This document shows positions 52,533 through 59,418 of a DNA stretch of 64,000 nt, in pieces (the first letter of the stretch is position 1; each line of letters opens with the position of its first letter). The position numbers were made by a program, and so were the translations under genes. Source of the stretch: Mucilaginibacter endophyticus (GTDB lineage: Bacteria; Bacteroidota; Bacteroidia; Sphingobacteriales; Sphingobacteriaceae); contig NZ_QPCG01000002.1 in NCBI RefSeq assembly GCF_003351025.1, positions 186,001 to 250,000 on the forward strand, read 5' to 3'. The notes under the pieces were generated by a model. That model was not told the origin of the DNA. It ran no database searches and was given only the letters and a program-made list of their open reading frames with translations.

Positions 52533-53741
52533 TTATTCGCAAATAGCTACCTGTACGGGTTCTGGTTCCTGTAGTTCTTCAATAGTTGTGGATGTAGCTT
52601 TCTGCCCGACGTTTGATTTAATAAAGCTCATGCTAAATGCAAGCAGAAGCAACGGCACGGTCATCCAGATTACCTGGTGGATACCATAATGCGCAATCAC
52701 AAAGCCACCCAGTAAGGTACCCAGTGTTATACCAGCGTTGAAAAAGGAGGGGAGCAAGCTGTTTACAAAGTCGAGCGCAGGTTCTTCAATACCGTGTGTA
52801 AGTTGTATATTGGCCGCAAGGAATCCCCCGGTATGTATAAAACCCCATACTGAAAGGATAACGACCATGGGAATAAAATACCCGCCAAACTGATAGGCCA
52901 GTATATGGGTTGCTACCAATGAAAGTAAAAACAGGCGAACAGTAAGCGTTACATTTTTACTTAAAGCAATGCCCATTAACCAGTTCCCGGCTATACCCGT
53001 ACCGCCAAACACCAGCAGCATAATACTGATCTGCGCTCCGCTCATACGTGATACCTTATCCAGGTATTCGGCAAGGTAACCATAAGTGGCAAACATACCT
53101 GCCAGTATAATAGTTGAAGCCAATAGCTTAACCCATAAATGAACATTTCGCAATAATTGCAGTTGGCTTTTAGGGCTTGCTTGTTCTTCGTTAACCGGCA
53201 TTGAAGGAGCAAATAGTGTTAAAGCGCCAAACGCCAGCAAGTTGACAATCGCTGATACAATAAATGAAGCTCTCCAGCTAAACAGATCGGCCATGTAGGT
53301 AGTCAGGGGAACGCCAAGCACTGTGGCAACACTCAGCCCGGCCATAACTATCGAAATAGCCTTAGGCGCATCTTTCGGGCCTGCCTGCTTTGCTGCCGCT
53401 GTCATAGACACCGCCCAGAATACCGGGTGCAAAAAGGCGGGCAATATGCGGGCTATCATCAGTACGGTAAAGTTTGGCGCCACTGCCGATAACAGGTTGG
53501 AGATAACGAAGATTCCCAATACAAGGCACATTACAAATTTGCGGTTAAGGCGTGCGGTAAGCATATTGGTAAAAGGCCCGGCAAGTGCCACTGTTAACGC
53601 AAAAGCACTTAGTAGCCAACCTGCCGTGTCAATTGATATATGAAATTCTTTTACCAGGTCGGGGAGGATGCCGATAACTCCAAACTCGGTAGTTATGATG
53701 CCAAAGGCACCCAGGGCCATAATGTAAATTGATTTATTCAT
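52533..53741 (-). CDS. MFS transporter, DHA1 (AraJ/YdhP-like) family
   Basis: A 402-residue inner-membrane carrier with about 12 helices. N-terminal 'GAFGIITTEFGVIGILPDLVKEF' carries the 'TEF..IGILP' pattern of arabinose-efflux-like/drug exporters, and 'MLTARLNRKFVMCLVLGIF' is the loop 2-3 motif. A proton-driven exporter of a drug or sugar is most likely. It lies 76 nt after an ArsR-family gene on the same strand, so the pair is probably one regulated operon; the gap contains a perfect AT palindrome (53748-53763). Confidence 0.9.
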   Translation of the reverse strand: MNKSIYIMALGAFGIITTEFGVIGILPDLVKEFHISIDTAGWLLSAFALTVALAGPFTNMLTARLNRKFVMCLVLGIFVISNLLSAVAPNFTVLMIARILPAFLHPVFWAVSMTAAAKQAGPKDAPKAISIVMAGLSVATVLGVPLTTYMADLFSWRASFIVSAIVNLLAFGALTLFAPSMPVNEEQASPKSQLQLLRNVHLWVKLLASTIILAGMFATYGYLAEYLDKVSRMSGAQISIMLLVFGGTGIAGNWLMGIALSKNVTLTVRLFLLSLVATHILAYQFGGYFIPMVVILSVWGFIHTGGFLAANIQLTHGIEEPALDFVNSLLPSFFNAGITLGTLLGGFVIAHYGIHQVIWMTVPLLLLAFSMSFIKSNVGQKATSTTIEELQEPEPVQVAICE

Positions 53742-53817
53742 GAGTAGAAATATTTAAATATTTAAAAGTTTCGATATTTTTGATCAAAAGGTCAGATGTA
53801 CTTCAAGAAACTGATGC

Positions 53818-54093
53818 CTAATTTTTCAATTCGTTCAGGCAGGCAATGTACTCGTCAAGTACTTCCTGGTTCAGTACGTATTTAAGATTACGACCTTCTT
53901 TTTGGGGCAAAAGCAAATCGGCATCAACCAGTTGTTTTAAGTGATGCGATACAGAAGGCTGTGTAAGATCAAGTAAATCATTTACTTCTGCGCAGTAAAG
54001 GCAATCCTTCTTCTTTTTAAACTGCTGTAAAATAGCTATCCTGTTCGCATCGCTTAACGCCCTGGATATTTTCTCTATTTTTTTGTTGTCCAT
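53818..54093 (-). CDS. ArsR-family transcription repressor
   Basis: A 91-residue winged-helix protein: 'KIEKISRALSDANRIAILQQF', recognition helix 'TQPSVSHHLKQLVDADLLL', wing 'KEGRNLKYVL'. A Cys pair 'DCLYCAEV' (about residues 30-33) sits near the start of helix 3, where metal- or thiol-sensing ArsR proteins keep their sensor Cys, but the order CxxC differs from the ELCVC metal box. It probably represses itself and the MFS transporter. A TACCTTTG promoter element and a palindrome lie upstream. Confidence 0.9.
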   Translation of the reverse strand: MDNKKIEKISRALSDANRIAILQQFKKKKDCLYCAEVNDLLDLTQPSVSHHLKQLVDADLLLPQKEGRNLKYVLNQEVLDEYIACLNELKN

Positions 54094-54132
54094 TATTTTG
54101 TTTTGCTGATTACTTAATCAGCTTTAATAATA

Positions 54133-54140
54133 CAAAGGTA
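54133..54140 (-). promoter_or_regulatory. -7 promoter element of the arsR-MFS unit
   Basis: TACCTTTG on the minus strand, 39 nt upstream of the arsR start, matches TAnnTTTG. The palindrome at 54156-54171 covers the region where the -33 element should be, so a bound repressor would block RNA polymerase. Confidence 0.5.
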
Positions 54141-54155
54141 TAATAATATTAACAC

Positions 54156-54171
54156 ATAGAAATGTTTCTAT
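54156..54171. promoter_or_regulatory. Probable ArsR operator
   Basis: ATAGAAATGTTTCTAT is a 7-bp inverted repeat with a 2-nt centre. The half-site ATAGAAAT recurs at 54183-54190. It lies between the arsR gene and the divergent small-protein gene, 15 nt upstream of the arsR -7 element. Confidence 0.5.
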
Positions 54172-54194
54172 CTATTTTAAACATAGAAATGACA

Positions 54195-54323
54195 ATGAAA
54201 AACAGCACTGCTCGAAAATTAATACGTGGGAGGACTATTGCTGGTTATAATATGGCGCAAATCCCCCTGTTTGTTGGCACATTTGCCTGTTTTGTACTTA
54301 TGGTATATGCTTTAGCTTTATGA
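54195..54323 (+). CDS. Small membrane protein, 42 aa
   Basis: A 42-codon ORF (or 44 from the in-frame ATG at 54189). A basic N-terminus with three Arg and two Lys in the first 13 residues is followed by a hydrophobic C-terminal helix from about residue 20 to the end ('MAQIPLFVGTFACFVLMVYA'). The positive-inside rule predicts the N-terminus in the cytoplasm. The stop codon is 1 nt before the ATG of the next gene, so the two are coupled. It faces arsR across the operator and may belong to the same regulon. Confidence 0.6.
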   Translation: MKNSTARKLIRGRTIAGYNMAQIPLFVGTFACFVLMVYALAL

Positions 54324-54324
54324 T

Positions 54325-54633
54325 ATGAAAGTAGTAAGAGTACAATACACCACACGCCCGGAGTTCGCGGCCACCAATCAACGTAACATCGCGGCCATTG
54401 TTGAAGAATTAAAAACTTTAAACCACCCCGGCATCAAATATACAGCCTGGTTATTACCCGACGGCAAAACATTCATGCATTTTGATCAGCTGGAGAATGA
54501 GGAAGCGCACCTGGTTTTACAAAGCTTGGCATCATTCCATAAATTCGCAACTGAGCTTGAAGCCAGCGATTTAGAAGTAGAGCCAAAGCTCGAGCTACTT
54601 ACACTTGTTGCATCAACAGAGGGCTATTTTTGA
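54325..54633 (+). CDS. Small protein, possible dimeric alpha/beta-barrel (ABM-like)
   Basis: A 102-residue cytoplasmic protein. The pattern 'VVRVQYTTRPEFAATNQRNIAAIVEELKTL', then 'IKYTAWLLPDGKTFMHFDQLENEEAHLVLQSLASFHKFATEL', resembles the ferredoxin-like fold of antibiotic-biosynthesis monooxygenase (ABM) and related stress-response dimeric proteins. No catalytic residue is certain. Coupled to the small membrane protein just upstream and divergent from arsR-MFS, so perhaps part of a detoxification response. Confidence 0.65.
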   Translation: MKVVRVQYTTRPEFAATNQRNIAAIVEELKTLNHPGIKYTAWLLPDGKTFMHFDQLENEEAHLVLQSLASFHKFATELEASDLEVEPKLELLTLVASTEGYF

Positions 54634-54643
54634 TAATTTGATC

Positions 54644-55117
54644 TTAATGCTTTCTGATGGGTAACGCGGTTTCCGTTTTTGCCGCTTTCATCACCAATTT
54701 GGTTTCTACCTTGCCAATAGCAATGATGGCAAAAAGCCGGTTCATCAAAAAATCGTGATATTCTTTACGATCTTTCACCGTTACCTTTAAAATAAAGTCA
54801 AAATCACCTGTAAGGTGATAACATTCTAATACCTCCGGAAGTTTAATGATCTCACTTTCAAAATGACTTAGGCTGTGCTGGCTATGGTCTTTCAATTGTA
54901 CGTGGGTAAAGGTCATGAAATCAAGCTCTAGTTTTTCATGATCAAGTACGGCTACATATTTTTTAATATAGCCCCGTTCCTGCAACGAGCGGATGCGGTT
55001 ATTAATAGGAGTAGTGGTTTTATTGAGCTTCAGTCCTATTTCCTGACCGGTAAGGCGGGCATTTTCCTGCAGTAATTGAAGTATGCGGATATCGGTATCG
55101 TCGAGTTGATCAAGCAT
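54644..55117 (-). CDS. Lrp/AsnC-family regulator
   Basis: A 157-residue regulator: HTH domain at 1-60 ('LDDTDIRILQLLQENARLTGQEIGLKLNKTTTPINNRIRSLQERGYIKKY' pattern), then the ligand-binding RAM domain ('VLECYHLTGDFDFILKVTVKDRKEYHDFL'). Such proteins sense amino acids. It is divergent from threonine dehydrogenase, whose gene it most likely controls, with an 18-bp palindrome between them. Confidence 0.93.
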   Translation of the reverse strand: MLDQLDDTDIRILQLLQENARLTGQEIGLKLNKTTTPINNRIRSLQERGYIKKYVAVLDHEKLELDFMTFTHVQLKDHSQHSLSHFESEIIKLPEVLECYHLTGDFDFILKVTVKDRKEYHDFLMNRLFAIIAIGKVETKLVMKAAKTETALPIRKH

Positions 55118-55164
55118 AAGAGTTACAAAAACTAAAAGATATTCGTCAAATATTTATCAAAAGT

Positions 55165-55182
55165 TTCAAAACCTGTTTTGAA
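55165..55182. promoter_or_regulatory. Probable Lrp operator
   Basis: TTCAAAACCTGTTTTGAA, an inverted repeat of two perfect 8-nt arms around CT, in the middle of the 148-nt space between lrp and the divergent dehydrogenase gene. Confidence 0.5.
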
Positions 55183-55265
55183 TTGTATTTTCGGTTCTAA
55201 AAACCAATTTTTATGTTCTGTATGGATTATAAGGTTGTGAATATACAATTTTACATCATAATACT

Positions 55266-56261
55266 ATGGAACACGATACAAATCAATCATCGCCGGTAAT
55301 CCTTGTTACCGGTGCCCGCGGGCAGATCGGTACTGAACTGGTAGCCGCATTAAGAAACGTTTACGGCAGAAAACAAGTTATCGCTACCGACCTGCATGAT
55401 GCCGCTTCAATATCTGAATCAAACCGCCCATACCATCAGCTTAATGTATTGGATAAAAATGAGTTGGAGAACCTGGTTATTACCTATGGGGTAACTCAGA
55501 TCTATCACCTCGCAGCCACTTTATCTGCAAAAGGAGAAGAAGCCCCACTAAAGGCCTGGCACCTGAATATGCAAAGCCTGCTGAATATCCTGGAGGTTGC
55601 TAAAGATCATAAATTGGATAAAGTGTTCTGGCCAAGCAGCATTGCCGTGTTTGGGCCATCAACGGCACGCAAGATCAGTCCGCAGGATGCTTTGCTTGAC
55701 CCGCAAACAGTTTATGGGATAAGTAAAGAGGCCGGCGAACAATGGTGTGCCTATTATCGGGAGCACTACGGACTTGACGTACGCAGTATCCGTTATCCCG
55801 GGTTAATTAGCTACAGCGCCCCGGCCGGTGGCGGTACTACTGATTATGCGGTAGCTATATTCCACGAAGCATTGCAGAACGGAAGTTACAATTGCTACCT
55901 GAACCCCGACACTGCATTGCCTATGATGTACATGGATGATGCCGTAAGGGCCACCCTTGAACTGATGGATGCTCCGGCCGAAGTGCTTAAAGAACGAGGT
56001 GCCTATAATATCGGTGCTTTGAGTTTCACACCGGCAGAACTTGCTATCGAATTGCAAAAACACCTTCCCGGTTTTACAATTAGTAATGATGCCGATAAAC
56101 GTCAGGCTATAGCAAACTCGTGGCCGGCCGGTGTTGATGATAATGCAGCAACGCGCGATTGGAACTGGACACCGAAATATGATCTTGCGGCCATGACAAC
56201 TGATATGCTACTGCATCTGGCTCCGGTTTATAAAAATACCAATACTGCAACTGTGAGCTAA
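55266..56261 (+). CDS. SDR-type L-threonine 3-dehydrogenase
   Basis: A 331-residue cytoplasmic enzyme of the extended short-chain dehydrogenase (epimerase) family. NAD-binding 'LVTGARGQIGTEL' at 13-25; catalytic Tyr150 and Lys154 in 'VYGISKEAG'; 'WPSSIAVFGPS' with the catalytic Ser/Thr; 'SIRYPGLISYSAPAGGGTTDYAV' is the signature of SDR-type TDH rather than of sugar epimerases. It oxidises L-threonine to 2-amino-3-oxobutyrate, which gives glycine and acetyl-CoA. The divergent Lrp-family gene fits amino-acid control. A sigma-70 gene follows 12 nt downstream. Confidence 0.88.
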   Translation: MEHDTNQSSPVILVTGARGQIGTELVAALRNVYGRKQVIATDLHDAASISESNRPYHQLNVLDKNELENLVITYGVTQIYHLAATLSAKGEEAPLKAWHLNMQSLLNILEVAKDHKLDKVFWPSSIAVFGPSTARKISPQDALLDPQTVYGISKEAGEQWCAYYREHYGLDVRSIRYPGLISYSAPAGGGTTDYAVAIFHEALQNGSYNCYLNPDTALPMMYMDDAVRATLELMDAPAEVLKERGAYNIGALSFTPAELAIELQKHLPGFTISNDADKRQAIANSWPAGVDDNAATRDWNWTPKYDLAAMTTDMLLHLAPVYKNTNTATVS

Positions 56262-56273
56262 ACAAGGGTTGTA

Positions 56274-57128
56274 ATGAGAGACCTGAATATTACCCAATCT
56301 ATTACCGCCCGTGACGCTGCTTCGCTGGAGATGTATTTCAGCGACATTGCACGTGAGCCAATAATAAACGCCGAAGAAGAAGTTGTGTTAGCCGGAAAGA
56401 TCAGGCAGGGTGACCTATCTGCTTTGCATAAGCTTGTGAAGGCTAATCTACGCTTCGTGGTTTCGGTGGCAAAAAAATATCAACACCAGGGCATGCCCAT
56501 GGGCGATTTAATTAGCGAGGGTAATTTAGGCTTGCTTGAAGCCGCTAAACGGTTTGATGAAACCCGTGGCTTCAAGTTCATTTCGTATGCTGTATGGTGG
56601 ATCAGGCAGCGTATAATGGAGGCACTTCTTGATAAAACACGGATGATACGCCTGCCTGCTAATCAGGTGGATATGATTGTCCATGTTAACAGGGCAACCG
56701 GAGTTTTAGAACAACAGCTTGAGCGGTTGCCAGCCCAGGATGAAATAGCTGAGTTTCTGGAAACTGCCGAATGGAAAGTAAAAGAAGCGCTGTATGTAGC
56801 CCCCTTTACACATTCATATGATAAGGCGGATACAACTGGCGACGACGGGTATAGCTTGCTCGATCGTCTAAACAACGACGAACCCGGAGTCGAAAGTTTT
56901 CTGGAGGCATCCCAATTGAAACAACAGCTTGATGATTTACTTGGCAAGCTAAACACTGCCGAGCGATCAGTTATATTTTATCATTATGGCCTCGACGGGC
57001 ACAGCGAACTCTCCGCTCCTGAAATCGGTAGCCGACTTGGAGTTAGCGCGGAGCGGGTGAGGCAACTAAGAAACCGGGCTATTGATAAGCTAAGGGAAAA
57101 AGCCAGTTTAGAAAAACTCGAAGTTTAA
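56274..57128 (+). CDS. Divergent primary-type sigma-70 factor
   Basis: A 284-residue sigma factor of the same length and order as the Bacteroidota housekeeping sigma (no long N-terminal region): 'MRDLNITQSITARDAASLEMY', region 2 'LRFVVSVAKKYQHQGMPMGDLISEGNLGL' and 'KRFDETRGFKFISYAVWWIRQ' (93-111), region 3, and region 4 'SAPEIGSRLGVSAERVRQLRNRAIDKLR'. Several positions that are normally fixed in the housekeeping protein differ, for example 'TRMIRLPANQVDM' after region 2.4. It is therefore more likely a second, alternative sigma factor. It is unusual that it is the last gene of a unit with threonine dehydrogenase. Confidence 0.88.
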   Translation: MRDLNITQSITARDAASLEMYFSDIAREPIINAEEEVVLAGKIRQGDLSALHKLVKANLRFVVSVAKKYQHQGMPMGDLISEGNLGLLEAAKRFDETRGFKFISYAVWWIRQRIMEALLDKTRMIRLPANQVDMIVHVNRATGVLEQQLERLPAQDEIAEFLETAEWKVKEALYVAPFTHSYDKADTTGDDGYSLLDRLNNDEPGVESFLEASQLKQQLDDLLGKLNTAERSVIFYHYGLDGHSELSAPEIGSRLGVSAERVRQLRNRAIDKLREKASLEKLEV

Positions 57129-57134
57129 TTTTTG

Positions 57135-57151
57135 CGTTTGGCAAACGTTTG
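57135..57151. promoter_or_regulatory. Tandem palindromes upstream of the GH35 gene
   Basis: CGTTTG-G-CAAACG (57135-57147) overlaps CAAACGTTTG (57142-57151). Both have a CG-centred LacI-like look. The half-site CAAACGC recurs next to the GH35 start codon (57261-57267). It could be an operator for the GH35 gene or a weak hairpin at the end of the sigma gene. Confidence 0.35.
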
Positions 57152-57270
57152 CGTTGAATAAATACGGCCCGAAATTAGGCGTTACTATTTTAGGTTTATA
57201 ACTTAGGAGCTCATAACTATTATGACAGGCATACTTGCCGGATCTATCATAATAAACGCTACAAACGCAA

Positions 57271-59127
57271 ATGAAAAAAACACTACTCTCTTTATTACTG
57301 CTAACCTTCATTACTTCACAGGTTTTTAGTCAGGCTAAGCACAGTTTTAAAATTGCTGACGGCAATTTTATTTACGACGGAAAACCTATCCAGATCCATT
57401 CGGGCGAAATGCATTTTGCCCGAATCCCTAAGACGTATTGGAAACAACGTTTACAAATGCTTAGGGCAATGGGCATGAACGCGGTTGCAACTTACGTATT
57501 CTGGAACCATCATGAGCTTAGTCCCGGTGTTTGGGATTTTAAAACAGATAACCGTGACATCCGTGAGTTTATAAAAACTGCACAACAGGAGGGTTTAATG
57601 GTAATATTAAGACCAGGCCCTTATGCCTGCGCCGAGTGGGAGTTTGGTGGTTATCCGTGGTGGCTTCAAAACGATAAACAATTGGTTATTCGTAGTAAGA
57701 ACGATCGCTTTTTGGACTCGTGCAAAACTTACATTAATCAGTTAATGGGCCAGGTTCAGGATTTGCAAATTACTCATGGTGGGCCTATTATTATGGTTCA
57801 GGCCGAAAATGAGTTTGGATCGTACGTAGCCCAGCGCAAGGATGTACCACTTGCCGATCACAAAATTTATAGCGCTGCTATAAAGGATCTGCTGCTAAAA
57901 TCAGGCGTTGATGTACCATTGTTTACTTCGGATGGCGACTGGTTATTTCAGGGCGGCGTAATCAGCGGCGCTTTGCCAACTGCCAATGGCGAGGGTGATA
58001 CCAAAAATCTGAAAAAACTCATTAACCAATACAACGAGGGCAAAGGCCCTTACATGGTAGCCGAATACTACCCGGGCTGGCTTGATCACTGGGGCGAAAA
58101 ATTTGAAAAAGTATCTGAAACTTCAGTAATTAAAGACCTGGAAAAGTATTTGAAGGATACCGTATCGTTTAATATCTACATGGCACATGGTGGCACCAAT
58201 TTTGGCTTTACAAGCGGGGCCAACTATGATAAAGAGCATCAGATTCAGCCAGACATTACCAGTTACGATTATGATGCTCCGATAAGTGAAGCTGGTTGGG
58301 TAACATCTAAATTTACCGCTATCCGTAACCTGATGAAAAAATATGCGGCATATTCTATTCCTGAAGTGCCTGCCCAAATTCCTGTTATCCAGATCCCGGC
58401 GATAAGACTAACTAAGACGACGGATTTGCTTGAACTAGCCAAAAATCAGCAGGCAGTAGAAAGCGATACCCCTCAAACATTTGAGGCGCTCAACCAGGGG
58501 CATGGCTACGTATTGTACAGCCGCAAATTTACACAACCAATTAATGGTACCTTAAACCTGGAAGGCTTGCGTGACTATGCTACTATATATGTAAACGGTG
58601 AAAAAGTTGGCGAGCTTAACAGGCAAGGTAACAAATTCAGCTGCCCTATAAACGTTCCTTTTAATGCCCGTTTGGATATTTTGGTTGAGAATCTTGGCCG
58701 TATCAATTATGGTGGCGAGATCATCCACAACCTTAAAGGTATCATTAGTCCTGTTAAGATTGATGATCATGAAATTACCGGTAACTGGCAAATGTACAAG
58801 CTGCCTATGGATAAAGCCCCGGCGCTTGCATCAGGTTCGGCAAATACAGTTGGCCGCCCAACAATTTACCAGGGAACTTTCGAGCTAAATAAAGTTGGAG
58901 ATACTTTTTTAGATATGAAAAACTGGGGTAAAGGTATTGTATTCGTAAATGGGATCAACATTGGCCGTTACTGGAAGATAGGTCCTCAGCAAACACTTTA
59001 TTTACCGGGGTGCTGGCTAAAAAAAGGCACAAACAGTATCGTGGTATTTGACCAACTGAATGATAGCCAACAAACCGAGATCGCTACCGTTACGGTGCCT
59101 GTATTAGACGGGGCGGTTAGTAAATAA
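57271..59127 (+). CDS. GH35 beta-galactosidase
   Basis: A 618-residue exported enzyme (signal peptide 1-20, ends 'SQVFSQ'). The TIM barrel has 'IHSGEMHFARIPKTYWKQRLQMLRAMGMNAVATYVFWNHHE', 'LRPGPYACAEWEFGGYPWWL', the acid/base Glu181 in 'QAENEFGS', and the nucleophile Glu265 in 'MVAEYYPGWLDHWGE'. Beta-sandwich domains follow ('RKFTQPINGTLNLEGLRDYATIYVNG' and 'FVNGINIGRYWKIGPQQTLYLPGCWL'), as in family members that remove terminal beta-galactose from plant or host glycans. It is a single gene, not part of a SusCD operon here. Confidence 0.96.
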   Translation: MKKTLLSLLLLTFITSQVFSQAKHSFKIADGNFIYDGKPIQIHSGEMHFARIPKTYWKQRLQMLRAMGMNAVATYVFWNHHELSPGVWDFKTDNRDIREFIKTAQQEGLMVILRPGPYACAEWEFGGYPWWLQNDKQLVIRSKNDRFLDSCKTYINQLMGQVQDLQITHGGPIIMVQAENEFGSYVAQRKDVPLADHKIYSAAIKDLLLKSGVDVPLFTSDGDWLFQGGVISGALPTANGEGDTKNLKKLINQYNEGKGPYMVAEYYPGWLDHWGEKFEKVSETSVIKDLEKYLKDTVSFNIYMAHGGTNFGFTSGANYDKEHQIQPDITSYDYDAPISEAGWVTSKFTAIRNLMKKYAAYSIPEVPAQIPVIQIPAIRLTKTTDLLELAKNQQAVESDTPQTFEALNQGHGYVLYSRKFTQPINGTLNLEGLRDYATIYVNGEKVGELNRQGNKFSCPINVPFNARLDILVENLGRINYGGEIIHNLKGIISPVKIDDHEITGNWQMYKLPMDKAPALASGSANTVGRPTIYQGTFELNKVGDTFLDMKNWGKGIVFVNGINIGRYWKIGPQQTLYLPGCWLKKGTNSIVVFDQLNDSQQTEIATVTVPVLDGAVSK

Positions 59128-59151
59128 TTATTCATTAATTTAACTTATTCA

Positions 59152-59184
59152 AGGGCGGCAGGAAATTATCTTGTCGCCTTTTTT
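59152..59184 (+). terminator. Terminator of the GH35 gene
   Basis: GGCGGCAGGA pairs with TCTTGTCGCC (two G-T pairs) around a 5-nt loop, then six T. It lies 25 nt after the stop codon. Confidence 0.75.
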
Positions 59185-59418
59185 ATTGTTATACCTGCGG
59201 CAACACATTAACTATTATTACTTGTCAGAGGATTGAATTTAACCCAGTGTTTAAGTAAGCCAATAAGCATAAACAAATACTTCAAAATACTGTATGGGTT
59301 ACTATATTCACACTTTATTATAAAAACTTCGGGCTTAATTATGGTAGATGAACTTTTGCCATAACATATAACAAACAAATTTATAAGCTTTTGATTTTAT
59401 GATAAGTGCCCCCATCAG

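Noticed and set aside
53748..53763. AAATATTTAAATATTT palindrome between arsR and the MFS gene
   Set aside because: Perfect, but made only of A and T, so likely by chance in AT-rich spacer DNA; kept as a note only.
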